A DNA stretch of 64,000 nt from Bimuria novae-zelandiae CBS 107.79 (GCA_010015655.1 ML976787.1:62001-126000), one strand, 5' to 3'. Positions 1 through 11,006 are shown, counted from the stretch's first letter. The notes: generated by a model from the sequence alone, not told the origin. Translations and numbers: made by a program.

Positions 1-68
1 TTGCTGGCTGCGGTGCTGGTGTTGGGGTGGCGCGTTAGTGTCGCGGCGCACTGACTGTCTCGGCAGGG
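1..68. mobile_element. Right end of a pogo/Fot1-type DNA transposon (partial)
   Basis: The segment is the reverse complement, with differences, of the left end at 4909-4960: both read GGTGTTGGG... and close with CACTGACTGTCT followed by a C/G-rich tail and a TA dinucleotide (69-70 here, 4907-4908 there). It contains two copies of a 16-bp unit starting GGCGC at 29 and 45. I infer the terminal inverted repeat of an element lying left of the window. It is followed by TA, the 12-mer GGTGCGCTCGCT (71-82) and TA (83-84), the same arrangement as at 25322-25337. Confidence 0.55.
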
Positions 69-70
69 TA

Positions 71-1959
71 GGTGCGCTCGCTTACGCACCTTCGCCCAGG
101 CTTTTTTGCTCAAGAAATTAAAGACAAGGATCAGCGAAGGTATAAATACCTGATATCGAGATTGAATAGTTAAATCGTGCGTTGGTATCAGGCCAATTCT
201 TTGCAAGCTCTGTTGCCATATGGGCAGATATTGCAGATGTCTGTCGTGCCAGAAACTTCGACTTCGTGCTATGGAAGTGATTCGTGAACGTGCTATAGAT
301 AAGAGGTATCTTTTCGAACTACTATACTATATCTTCAGGAACCTGAGACATAGATCCTTCTAGCAAGAAATCGCGAGAGCACGTAAACGTAAAATGGATG
401 CAAAGTCAAAGGTAGCGAGAATAAGCCTGTTGGGTAATTTTTGAATAATTTGTTATCTGATAAAGCTGGTCTCGCATTAAGGTCCACCTTCACATTAACT
501 ATCCCATAACGCCGTAACCTCGAATATTTTGAATGCGTTCCTGATTTGGTTCTGTTCCGATAAGACTATGCATCAGCGGACAGTTGGTAGCCCTCACCGC
601 GGACAGGTGCAGGATCTGACTTCGAGGACCACACTGTGAACGTTAGCCCAAGGGCAGCTGGGTTGAACACTTACAGAGTTTCGGCGACGAGCCGTGCCTA
701 ATGACCCGAATGAGAGGCCCGGTCAGAAGGCCGGACTTGACGCCCAGCACGCGCCTAAGTTTCCGCCGCTTTTAACAAGGTTGAAGCTCAAGACGCATCG
801 GCCTCTTCAACGCGGAGCTTAGCACACATCCTCAACCATAACAAAAGGTGATGCCAACACACCCAAACTAGCAAAGGCATGGGGCCATGGGGGAGCCACG
901 TCCTGTCCGGATTGCGGGCATCCAAAATCCGCCGGCGCTGGTGCAGAGCGCCAAATGCCAGCTTCGCCCAAGCAGCGTGCCGCTAGGCCGTAACATGTGT
1001 CCGTTGGCAGCAGTGCCCGGCCTAGGGCATATTTAAGCAATTCCTGCACAGTGCCCATTGTTATATCGAGGGGACATGGTAATCGATCGTGACTCCCGGG
1101 CTCCATGTGCCCTGTGATGAGCTAGCGTGCACCAACTTCGAGGGTGGATTGTCGATTTTGATCTGTTACACACTGCCATCGGACACCCGTTAGAGAACTT
1201 AAGACGTAGTGGGTGCAGATCGCGTGCAGGCGCGGGTGAATAGATAGAAATGCAAAGATGAAGTGAAGAGTTCAAAGCAGGCGAAGGCGGGGCTTAAGTA
1301 GGTGACGAGCAAAGCAGTGCCAAGTCACTAGCGGGCGCGCAGCTTAGCTCATTCACCGAAGGTCACGTGAATCAACTATGGGGCCCGTGGAGTGAGTGGC
1401 CCGCGTTTACACGCATGCACTAGCACTGTACATAAAACCAATCACCGCAAGCTATAACAGTTGGGACTTGCAGCTGCACCATGGCCGAGCCGAAGAAGCG
1501 AAAGGCGCTTTTAACTGGGGTGTGGAAGCATGGGACCTAATTTGTGCACGAAGCTCGAAACGTGCTGGTACTAAACACTCTCCTACCGGAATCGCATCAA
1601 GTGGTGCTCAGAAAGGCGCAGTTACGAAGGGATCAGCGAAGTCGTCACATACCGACGGCGATAAACGCGGCACGAAACGATCGCGCATGGCCCAGGCAAA
1701 CGAAGCCTTCGATGTTTCACACGCTGGGCAGAAAATACAACACCCTCGGAAACACACGAGCTCGCGCCTACCCAGTCCAGATACGACAGGTAGGGCCGAG
1801 GAGAAGCGCTTGCAGCAATCGGCGGCGGAGCGACCTGAAGCTCAACACCTGCAGTACCCTGGGAAGGTCTGCCTCTTCCGAGCGAGTTGGTGTGGGCAAT
1901 TTTGCGATACGTAAGCTTTCGGCGCGCTCCTTTACTTAAATGGGTTATCATCGTGCTAA
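71..1959. other. Non-coding or fully decayed stretch
   Basis: I see no supportable gene here. Several overlapping open frames of 80-170 codons exist (for example 1396-1914 and 1544-1939 on the plus strand and 819-1106 on the minus strand). They overlap in different frames, have no recognisable domain and show no splice-linked continuation. Base composition is closer to the gene-rich side than to the AT-rich block, so this is probably old single-copy sequence between transposon insertions. Confidence 0.5.
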
Positions 1960-3513
1960 TTGATGTTCCAGTGTGATCCTTCAACGATTGCGAAGTGCAG
2001 ATGCGTTAGCAAAATATTGAAGAATCAAATAGCTGATATGATCTTCATAAAACAGCATTTCGACATGCGGAGCGGCATTGAAGCGCTCCAAATGTCTCCT
2101 CTACGACAGGAGAAGCTCGAAACTGTTACGAAGGAGATCACTATTCGCCTAGGGAACACAACATGGACAAATGATCTATCCCAGAAGATACTGAATGCGG
2201 TCAATCCAAACAACATCATGCGATTGGATTTTCAAGATCTTTTTGAGGTCACGTACCCCCAGTTTCAGTTCATAATGGCGCGCGTTAGGGTGATGTGTCA
2301 TCTGCTATTTGTCGTCCGCCTGGAATCGTTGACTACCTGTACCGTACACGTTCAGGGGAGATTGTACAACTGGATGACAAACCTTGGACAGTTCCAGATA
2401 GACCAGTCCCGTTGTCTGAGCTGAACGCTATCATCGCCATGAAAGTCACCAGAAACGGAGAATCCCGCGACCTCAAGATTATTCTGAGCGGCACTCATAG
2501 CAAGACGCCTTTAGAAGTGGTGAGGCACCTCGCATCGACAGATCCCACGGATGTGGACGAATTTTTACGCCTCACCGAGCTTACATTCCACGACAATGGA
2601 ACTATCTACCCGGCCCAACTGCAACAATTTGTACAGTCTCGCGGCTTCGATCTTCAACACCAAGTTCAGCCACTGAGAAAGCTGGAGTTCATCCGATCGG
2701 ATCTCGTTACCGCAGTTGGTCTTGAATTCCTGGACCCAACATCAATTACGCATCTCAAGATTCGTGAGTCTGATGCGGTACCCCTGCTCAGATGTTTCCG
2801 TGGCTGCACTGCGACACTCAGTCTCTTGCACCTTAGTATCGGCGGTCGATTGATCGATCGACCTGCACTGCAATCGCAGCTTATCGATGAGCTAATACCT
2901 CTGGCTAAAGATAGACTGAGCTCCTTGGTCTCGCTTGACCTGAACTTTTTCAAAAGCGATAGTAGTTGGTCAACTACGGACGTGCTGATTTCAGCTTGTC
3001 AGACTATTCGCGCTCTCACGCTTTGCCTTGATCGTTCTCTCGAGAAGCATGAGACTGAATAGATCTTCTCACAATGCAACAAAGTACAGACACTGGAGAT
3101 CGATGCGCCAGATCTGGTCAAGGGAATCGCAGCTGACGCATTTGACACCGCCGATTTCCCGCAAGGCTGTCCTTCGCACACTTGCGCCAGAGAAGAATCG
3201 CAAATTCTCGAGTGAGCTTCGTAAGGTCAAGATTCATTGTGCGTTTCGAAAGAAGCTTGCCACCAAATATATGGGTAATTTTTTTGACCAATCTTAGGAA
3301 ACCGAAACCGATGGCCTACTGCGCCGCGCCACTATGGCAGTGGAAGAGATTATTCGAGAGGAAGATCTGGGAATCAACTTAGAACAGATACACTGGAACC
3401 TATCATCTGCAGACACTGCGACGAAACCTGTCGTTAGGTCTTTCTACAGGGATCTCGAGGCGAAGGGAACTGACGCTGACAATGAATGGGTGTTACTTGG
3501 TGAAACCGAATAG
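1960..3513 (+). pseudogene. Decayed F-box/LRR-like hypothetical gene
   Basis: Three consecutive pieces read as one protein. The first (from 1960) contains DPSTIAKCRCVSKILKN, which resembles the F-box consensus in which a conserved Leu/Asp-Pro turn is followed by a Cys-rich V-S-K segment. The frame shifts near 2285-2295 into a 255-codon stretch with leucine-rich segments (LTELTFHDNG, LRKLEFIRSD, LLHLSIGG, LVSLDLNFF). A TAG at 3060-3062 interrupts it and the same frame goes on with IFSQCNKVQTLEIDAPDL, so the stop probably arose from CAG. A further frame change near 3160 and a short possible intron at about 3273-3297 lead to a C-terminus ending at 3513. F-box proteins recruit substrates to SCF ubiquitin ligases; the family call here is weak. 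The gene is certainly not intact as read. Confidence 0.4.
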
Positions 3514-3781
3514 TCAACACGATGGGGATTTGACCAAACAAGGACCTTGAAAGGCCGATTTTGGGGAAGCATTCGAGTCAGGGAAGTTAGCGTCCGATAC
3601 GCTGCGTTCTGGTGTCTATCATACGTTTGATATCGTCTCTGGTTCCGGGATGACTCCGGTCACCCCCGCAGTGGAGCTTTTGTTGTTCTCGACACTCTGT
3701 CCTCAACAGCAAGCTCGCGATTCGTCTCTACGCCTGCCCACGATGTTCGGTACCGAGCTGCGCGAGCTGCCAACACCATGC

Positions 3782-4908
3782 CTATTCCAATTTTCCTATC
3801 AGGCCTTCCCAAGGCCTCAATGTCACCGAGCGACTTGTTGCCTTTTTGCCCAGGTCCTCTTCTTTGTAATTTCCAACATTCCATCTGCGAACCTTAATAC
3901 CATCCACGAATTCCCATTGTACCTCTTTCCCACTGAAGGTCAGCACCACCACTACGGCGCAATCCTTGCTCCATCGGCGATACGCCATGATTTCTGCACT
4001 TTCCGTATCTTTTTCCAGGTTGACAAGCTCGAAGTAGCCGTAGATATAGACCTCTTTGTTTTGTTTGCGATACTCTAGCGTGCGTTTCTAGAAGGCGTGA
4101 ACTGAATTGGAAGCATTCGGCCCGGAGACCTGGGTCGCGACATTGACATCCTTGTAGTCATCATTGAGACGCATCCACGGCTTCGAGTTGGACGAGGTGA
4201 AATCGGCATGGGTTGAGTCATTCCATTGGACAGGAGTGCGAGCGCTGTCACGAGCTTTGCGCTGCATAACTTTTTTGGCGTACGCTTGCTGTTCTGGATC
4301 GTTGGGATACATTTCTGCATACCTGTAGACGGTTAGCTGTGCTTCAATAAGATTTGCGAGAACACTTACTTCTTAAAAAAGTTTATGCTCTCTATGTCCT
4401 TATATTCCTCCGGGCCCCAGCTTGGCGGAACGTTGCGCATGCCAATTTCCTCGCCCTGATAGACATACAGCGTACCGGCCAATGTTGTCTACATCATGCA
4501 CAGCAGCTTCGCCCCAGACTCCCGCCACTCGTCGCTATCATCCGTATAACGCGAAACACTCCGTGGCTGATCGTGGTTCTCGCAGAAGCACGAATTCCAG
4601 CCATCCCGCTCCAGCATGAGCCTCTGCAGCCTATTGTCAATTCGCTTCAAATCTCGCGCGTCCCAGGGATGCAAGGTGTATTTGGAATCTCCTGGAACGT
4701 TGTCGATGTCAACGAGATCAAATGTGAAGATCATATTCAGCTCCTCCGACTCAGCGCCTACAACACGGATGATCTCATCCTCGTCCTGCACAAATGGCAT
4801 TTCGCCCACTGTAATGGTATCGTACTTGGACAACACTTTACGATTGATCTCCTTGAGCCATTCGTGAAGGCGCGGTCCATTGGCATAACATTTATTTCCC
4901 GGCTGGTA
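3782..4908 (-). pseudogene. GH13 alpha-glucosidase (maltase) pseudogene, 5'-truncated
   Basis: The minus strand encodes the middle and C-terminal part of a fungal GH13 alpha-glucosidase (alpha-1,4-glucosidase, cleaving maltose to glucose). Visible family segments are YDTITVGEMPFV (the catalytic Glu region), CFCENHDQPRSVSRY (conserved NHDQ), LYVYQGEEIGMRNVP and ARTPVQW. A 47-nt intron lies at 4323-4369. Two in-frame stops break it: TAG at 4489-4491 (where CAG is expected after LLCMM) and TAG at 4088-4090 (where TGG is expected in the H-A-F-W-K context). Both are C>T or G>A changes. The gene stops abruptly at the TA at 4907-4908, inside a TAC codon, where a pogo-type inverted repeat begins. The N-terminal part, including the catalytic Asp region, is not in the window. 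The C-terminal end at 3782 looks natural. Confidence 0.85.
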
Positions 4909-5134
4909 CCGTGACAAGACAGTCAGTGCCTCGCGACAGACAATGCCTCACCCAACACCAAAACTACAGTCAACAAATGAGGCTGTAGAGCTCTGTACCA
5001 AAGCTTTTATCACGAGATTTTCTGGAGTTGAGGTCTCCTAGGCCTGTAGATGATTGCTAGCTACTTAGATTATAAATATCTACTTAGTGTTCTAATTATA
5101 CAGCTACTGCGTAATAATAACGTTACTAGCGTAG
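4909..5134. mobile_element. Left end fragment of a pogo/Fot1-type element
   Basis: It begins CCGTGACAAGACAGTCAGTG directly after TA (4907-4908) and carries two tandem 17-bp units (4916-4932 and 4933-4949, both ending TGCCTC). The next about 100 bp (CCCAACACC..., ...ATGAGGCTG..., GATTTTCT) match the subterminal layout of the pogo element at 23227. Its inverted counterpart lies at 1-68. The body is missing: Copia sequence begins at 5135. No transposase is visible in the fragment. Confidence 0.6.
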
Positions 5135-5217
5135 TGTCAGATAGAACGAGTGCGTTGAGGTCGGATCTGCACAATCGAGCAGGGACCACAGCGCTTATCG
5201 TACTAGCCCAGGGGTTA

Positions 5218-5504
5218 TTATCGTTTCGGAAATACCTGCTCGACCCACAGAGCCAGCCAGTCATCGTCAATCCTTCCTTTTCTTGTATTTTCTTGAACGC
5301 AAAAAACTTAAATCTTCTAAAAAATTTAAGGGGGGTACTTATAACTCTATAGAAGCCCTTTATCTACTTTTAGTATATTATTATCCAAAGTTCCTTGTGT
5401 GGTGGAGAGAAAAGCGAAAAAAAGGAGACCAGAACAGAAAATACGCGCAGTCTAATGAGAAATACGCCTTAAGTGGGTCGAGCAGGTATTTCCAGAATCA
5501 CCGA
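5218..5504. mobile_element. MITE-like element, 287 bp
   Basis: The ends are imperfect inverted repeats sharing the 21-mer core GGAAATACCTGCTCGACCCAC (inverted at 5474-5494). It is flanked by TA at 5216-5217 and at 5505-5506 and has no coding capacity. The inverted repeats are unlike those of the neighbouring pogo element, so it is not a derivative of that element. The family is unknown to me. Confidence 0.6.
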
Positions 5505-5506
5505 TA

Positions 5507-7640
5507 CCGTGCCCGTGCACCCAACGCGCGCCGTCGGCCAACGCGCGGAATTGGCCCTAGTTATCACCAGCAAACTTGGGGCCGTAGAGTCACATACAAT
5601 AGTTGTTATCACTAGATTTTCTAGTAGAGTAATCTATAGGCCTATGCGACAGAATTTGCTACCAAAATTTATGTAGTTAAAGTATTTTATAGCCGTGGCT
5701 ATTTACTATAGGTGCAGGTGCTGAGCACGGCTTATAAGCAACACTACTACTTTATATAGCTATAAAACTACGTTTTTACCTCTTTTTAACCCCTTATTGC
5801 TATAAAGCCTTACGCTTATATTTTTATATAGTCTAAGATCTATTTTAAGAGTCGCGCTATTATTTCTTACATGCTCTCTTAGCTTTACGCGTATTAATAG
5901 CTTAGCGCTTTTCTACATACTTCCTCTCTTACTTTTCCTTCTCCCTTACTACTATCTAGCGCTTCTCTTCTATAATTTACTTCTTATACGCTATAGTAGC
6001 AGCCTTTAACTTTCTTGCCTCTTCTTTTTAGAACTCCTCCTCCTCTGCCTTACGCTTTGCTAACCTCATCTGTGTGCGCGCTTCTTGAAAGGAGCGAGGA
6101 GTCTACATTATGTATAGTCCCTAGTACTCGTAGTGTTATAGTAAAGCTAGAGGCTTGCCTTGCTTTTCTCGCTTCCTCTTAGTAGTAAGAGCGTCTATTA
6201 GACCTTCATTTTTGCTCCTTATAAGGGTGTTTTAGATAGCTATATAGTAGAGCGATTACTAAATAATTAATACATCCTTCTCTATTGCACCCCTTAACGC
6301 ACGCCTTACTACTTAATCTAGAACCCTTTACTATTTTCCTTTATAAATAGTAGCGTTAGAGTTGCTATCTTCTGTAGTCTCGGAGTCGCTGTCTATAAAC
6401 TTATCTAGTATAACATTAGGGTTAAATAGGCTCACGCCCACTGCCTTAAAGGAGCTAAGTATATTTAATTTAGTAAAGCTAGCTACCTAGGCATTCTAGA
6501 ATAGCGAGAAGAAGTCAGGCTTCTTTACTAGTACTAGGCCTTTATGCTTAAAGAGGCGCTTTCCTAGCTTCTTTAAGTATGCTATACTAAGAGGCTTAAA
6601 CATTACTATATTAAGCGGCTAAAGCGTGTGCGTGCTATAAGGTAGATAAATACCTATAAGAATCTTGTGCTAGTGGTAATACTCTAAAAACTCTTTAGTT
6701 AGGTAACTCCCATGGCTATCTATAAGCAATAGGCGGTACTTTCTTTAAGCTTTAGATATAGTAAAGCGCTAGAACACCTGTTATAGCTAAGCAAGGCCTA
6801 GGCCGTCGTTACTCTAGCCACTAGGTAATACTCTAAAGAAGGCTATATGTTCTCCCACCTTTACATCCTCCACCCAGGTGCTCTGAATATTCTGAGATTT
6901 AGCCAGATATATAAGGCCTAGAGGAAGAGCAGATCCATCCGCGCATACACATACTATAAGACTTACCTACTCATAATTACTATCCTATAGTATCTACCTA
7001 AAGGGTTTCTTCTTAAATTAACGCTTGCTAAAGATTCTCTTCTATCTACTAATAGCTCTAATTATAAAGCCTTTCTTATCTATATTATATGTGTGCGTAG
7101 GCTTTATCTTATAAAACTTAATTTTATCGCGTAGCGCGTTGTAGTACAGCTTATACTTATTACTAGAGTTAGCGATGTAGCGTTGCTAGTTTATAGATGT
7201 GGTAAATTAAGACGTAAGCTTATCGTTGTAACAATTTAAGAAGCGCAATACCTAGCTCTTAAAGACTTAATACCTAGCGATATTTAAGGCGAAATCTTAA
7301 ACTATCTCTCTTATAGGTGGGAGGTGTTCTTTTATAAGCTTATCTATGTACTTTACAAGCTCTGCCTCCTCCTATAGGCTAAGGTTCTAACGCGTTATTA
7401 TATCCTCTTAGTAAGAACGCGTACTAAGCTCCACTTTACGCGTTAAAGTTAAGCAAACAACGCTATGCTTTTAAGCTATTTTTATCTATAGGATTTTCTC
7501 TTCTAAAGGTGTACTTTTTACTTCTGCAACTGCTTCGTCAATGCCTGTTATTATTATTATGCTATGTTAGGATAAAAAAGTGTTATGTGGATAGTGTTCC
7601 GCGCGTTGGCCAACGGCGCGCGTTGGGTGCACGGGCACGG
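5507..7640 (-). mobile_element. pogo/Fot1-type DNA transposon, RIP-decayed
   Basis: Inverted repeats of about 43 bp, nearly identical, begin CCGTGCCCGTGCACCCAACG at 5507 and end with the complement at 7640. TA flanks both ends (5505-5506, 7641-7642). Two tandem 17-bp units (5521-5537, 5538-5554) sit inside the repeat. The minus strand carries a broken transposase with recognisable DDE_1 segments: WVEDVKVGEHIAFF, LLIDSHGSYLTKEFLEYYH and, after a stop, PLNIVMFKPL. Many TAG/TAA stops interrupt it. In the last segment the usual third catalytic Asp (PLD) reads Asn, a G>A change. Confidence 0.85.
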
Positions 7641-8417
7641 TAAAACCAACCTAACAGAGTTAATAGAGAACAAGACATAATTATTACTAATTATTATACC
7701 TTATCGCACGCAAGCATCTTATCTAATAATTAAGAGTCTTACTACCTTAACTAATACAAAATGGCGTAGTAACCTTACCGCGATCCCACAGTGACACTAA
7801 GAGATCACACTAACTACACGGGATGGATAACGCAGCTACAAGCTAGATACGTTGTTTATAATATCTAGGATAAAGTTAATCCAACGGCAACTGTCCCGTT
7901 AATAACGAAATTAGTAGCTATTAGAGCCCTAATAATCGCTAGATACGCAACAGCCGCGAACGTCGAAATCCTAACAAGACAGACTAAACTATTAGTAGCA
8001 GGACAAAAGGCGTTTAAGGAAGATCTTAAATACTATAAGATCCTCGTTAAACAATACAAGAACGATAGACACGAGTACGAGAAGGAATAAGCAAGCCTCT
8101 AACATATTATGGCCTTTATCTAGTTAACCGTATCGCCACACCTATTGCGCACGTGCTGCCTTCTAGAGAAGTTACTACGCTAATAGATTACTAACCTAAA
8201 GTTAACGGTTAGAGTTAACGAATAAATCGAACAAGAACAAGCCCGCGATTAATACCTTGCCTTACTTAGACTAATAAGAAGCGCGTCGTAATAGGACACA
8301 TGGCTAGCTAAGTATAACTAAGCAGCCACCGAGGCAGAGACATATCGAGTTACTAAACTATTATAATTAAATGTAATTACAAAAGACTTCCTAGCAGCCG
8401 TAAACAAAGTTGCTCCT

Positions 8418-8616
8418 TGTCTAATTACATGGCACTTTGCACTAAACTTAAAGTGTAAAGGTGGCTGGGCAATCCTACGCCAGGAAAAGAAGACTTCGGT
8501 AGCAGTCTAACAGAACACGAATAAGACACAACACGAACATCATTAATTAATTATTATAACTATTAATTCTTATTATTGCATTAGCTTAAAGTGACAGAAT
8601 ACTATTAAATCTAATA
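8418..8616 (+). repeat. 5' LTR of inner Copia
   Basis: It aligns over its whole length to 15233-15431. It is the more decayed of the two copies (for example CTAATA for CTGACA at the end). Confidence 0.9.
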
Positions 8617-9269
8617 ATTAAGAGTCTTACTACCTTAATACGACCGGTTGCAGTAGCGCAATCTATCCTTAGAGACGCTATAGTTATCCTAATTAATAAT
8701 AATAACTTTACTATATAGCTATAACAACTTAAAATGCGATGCAAGCCACTTAATATCTAGAAAATTATTAATCTAGACTCACCTATCAATCCGAAAACGA
8801 AACCCGTTATGCTAAAGCCTCTCGCTATTAGCCTCTACTAAGTATTATAAGCTTATGTGACTGTAAACCTGAATACCCCGCTAATACACTTATCGTAACT
8901 ATTAACGCAAGGCATAAAGGCATATAAGGACAATATTAATATCTATAAGATACTCCTAGAAGACTATAAGATAAACAATCGCGAATACAAAGAGGAGAGG
9001 GCAAATATTAATAAGGTAGTTATCTACCTATAATTAATAGTTTTAGCCCGCCTACAAAAGAATTGCTGTTTACTAGAGCTATTAATTAAGCAATGGATTA
9101 GTAATCTTATAGCTAGAGTTAGTGTTAACCTAGAGCATGAGCAAATGCGGGCAAGGACCTAATATTATAAGGCGATTAAGCCTATGAGAAGCGTAGCTAC
9201 CTAGCACACATGGCTAAATAAGTATAATTACGCGGCCACTGAAGCAGAAACCTAAAAGGTAGGAGAGCT

Positions 9270-9459
9270 TGTGAGAGCTAGTGATCCATACGCATAAGGA
9301 AGAAATTGAGAATTGTACTTATTATTATATTGGGTAAAGCTACGAACAGTAGGTATACATGAGTGGCTATAAACAGCGCTAGTGTAGGATAGGTAGTCGC
9401 ATCTTAACACAGGTGAGGCGCCACTGCAAGTGGGGAAAGGGAGACTCTAAACTATAACA
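9270..9459 (-). repeat. Left LTR of nested non-coding element
   Basis: It aligns to 10812-11001 end to end. Differences seen are transitions (for example GTGAGAGC versus ATAAGAGC at the outer edge). Confidence 0.88.
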
Positions 9460-10565
9460 CACCCCCTAGTTGTTACTAAGTTAGCGAGTTAGTGATGACT
9501 AACCCTTATCTATAAGATTAATTATAAGCGACGTCTAGCTGTGGGGTAGTAGGCTATCGTCTATCTAAATAGTTTAATAAGAACTCTTTAAGGCGTTATT
9601 AATGCGCTTTACAACCTTTAGGTCCTTTCAAGCTTATTTAACCTTACGAACTCTAATAGGTGGTGGCGTCTAGTCTTTTAGTTAACTTGGATAATTTAGA
9701 TTAAGTATGTAGCAATTGTGCAGAGCATGTGATAGCCCACAAATGCAAGGTTTCGCAATTCCAAGCTCAGCAACGGAGGTAGATAGGGTACCCACTTCGG
9801 CAGTCGAGGCAGCGCGGCGAGTGTACTTTGTTATCTTTTCGACGTAGGTAGGTAGGCTGGGTGGATTGGTACCGTTCATCTCATGTTCGTATACCTGATC
9901 AAGGCAGGTAGCAGCGTAGTTTGGGTGATGAGCTTGGCAGGCAATTAAGAAATCCTCCTAAGGCCTGTATCCAGTCGTTTCTGGCAGGTTAATTAATTGG
10001 CATTAGGAAGTAATGTGTACCTAGTTAGCTATTTATTTATCGAGTTTCTTTAGATTGCGTAGAGCAGTCTTTAGATTAGTGTATCTTGCTATTAAGTCGC
10101 GACTCTAATTAGCTATAAACGGACAAAACTACTTCTTAAGAGTGACAAGTTAATTGTAAATAGTAGGTAGGTCCTAAATTAGGTAGAGATAACGCGTAGC
10201 GATAGACCTAGTAATCTTAGTATTTAGCTATACTAGCGCTTTCTCCTGTTTCTGTTGCGTAATCTCTTCGAGTCTCTATTAGTTAACCTCCCATTTGTAG
10301 GACTCACGATCCTCAGGGGATAGGTTAGAGAGCTTAGAGGCTCTAGCCTTATAGTTAGTGAGCTAAGGCTTAGGATTGGCAGCCTCTAGGTTAGGTATGC
10401 TCTCCTTTGGTGTATCTAGATTGACGTATAGCCAGATCTTGTGATCCTTGGCGAAGTCTTTGCGGAGGAAGATCTAGTTAAACTAGTTATCTAGTTTATT
10501 AAGGATAATAGTAACTTAGGTTATTACTAGTTCTATAGCCATCGTGTGCGTAGGGCAGACGCAAC

Positions 10566-10775
10566 AATCGTGCGCTATAAGGGACGCGGTAATCGTGCGC
10601 TATAAGGGGCGCGGTAATCGTGCGCTATAAGGGGCGCGGTAATTATATAGTTATAAGGGGCCTGGTAATCGTGCGCTATAAGGGGCGCGGTAATTATATA
10701 GCTATAAGGGGCCTAGTAATCGTGCGCTATGAGGGACGCAGTAATCGTACGGCTATAAGGGGCCTAGTAATTGTA
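10566..10775 (+). repeat. 25-bp minisatellite, about 8 copies
   Basis: Tandem units of the form AATCGTGCGCTATAAGGGGC followed by GCGGT, with variant units in which TATATAGTTATAAGGGGCCT replaces the core. It lies just inside the right LTR of the nested non-coding element, close to the primer-binding site. The spacing is uniform and there are no unique spacers, so it is not a CRISPR array. Confidence 0.85.
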
Positions 10776-10811
10776 CAACGAGTACAGCAAAGATGCATCC
10801 GGGCTTATAAC

Positions 10812-11001
10812 TATAAGAGCTAGTAATCTATACGCATAAGGAAGAAATTGAGAATTGTACTTATTATTATATTAGGTAAAGCTACGAATAGTAGGTATAC
10901 ATAAGTGGCTGTAAACAGCGCTAGTGTAGGATGGGTAGTCGCATCTCAACACAGGTGAGGCGCCACTTCAAGTGGGGAAAGGGAGACTCCAAACCGTGAC
11001 A
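10812..11001 (-). repeat. Right LTR of nested non-coding element
   Basis: The partner of 9270-9459. It ends CCGTGACA at 11001, followed by the GAGCT target duplicate. Confidence 0.88.
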
Positions 11002-11006
11002 GAGCT

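Larger units (their letters stand above)
5135..7728 (+). repeat. 5' LTR of outer Copia, split by insertion
   Basis: 83 bp at 5135-5217 and 86 bp at 7643-7728 align to the uninterrupted 3' LTR at 19536-19704. The join point is the TA in GGGGTTAAAACC, duplicated on both sides of the inserted DNA (5216-5217 and 7641-7642). Differences from the 3' LTR that I checked are C/T or G/A transitions. Confidence 0.88.
9270..11001 (-). mobile_element. Short non-coding LTR element (TRIM/LARD-like), nested in inner Copia
   Basis: Two 190-bp LTRs (9270-9459 and 10812-11001) bound 1.35 kb of DNA with no recognisable gene. The 5-bp target duplication GAGCT is intact (9265-9269, 11002-11006). Orientation is opposite to the host Copia: the complement of a polypurine tract (CACCCCCTA) follows the left LTR. 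Next to the right LTR the minus strand reads GTTATAAGCCCGGATGCA, which after allowing for RIP is complementary to a GGGCTCATAAC anticodon arm (tRNA-Met). That is a Copia-style half-tRNA primer site. The internal region ends in a minisatellite. Confidence 0.85.

Noticed and set aside
1396..1939. Two overlapping plus-strand frames of 172 and 131 codons
   Set aside because: They overlap in different frames, have no domain and no splice context, and are rich in Arg/Ser as expected from chance frames in this composition.
10566..10775. Regularly spaced repeats resembling a CRISPR array
   Set aside because: Units are contiguous 25-mers without unique spacers, in a fungal LTR element. It is a minisatellite.
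10620..10823. 67-codon plus-strand frame with repeated RYKGRGNY-like peptide
   Set aside because: It is the in-frame reading of the minisatellite and has no independent coding signal.
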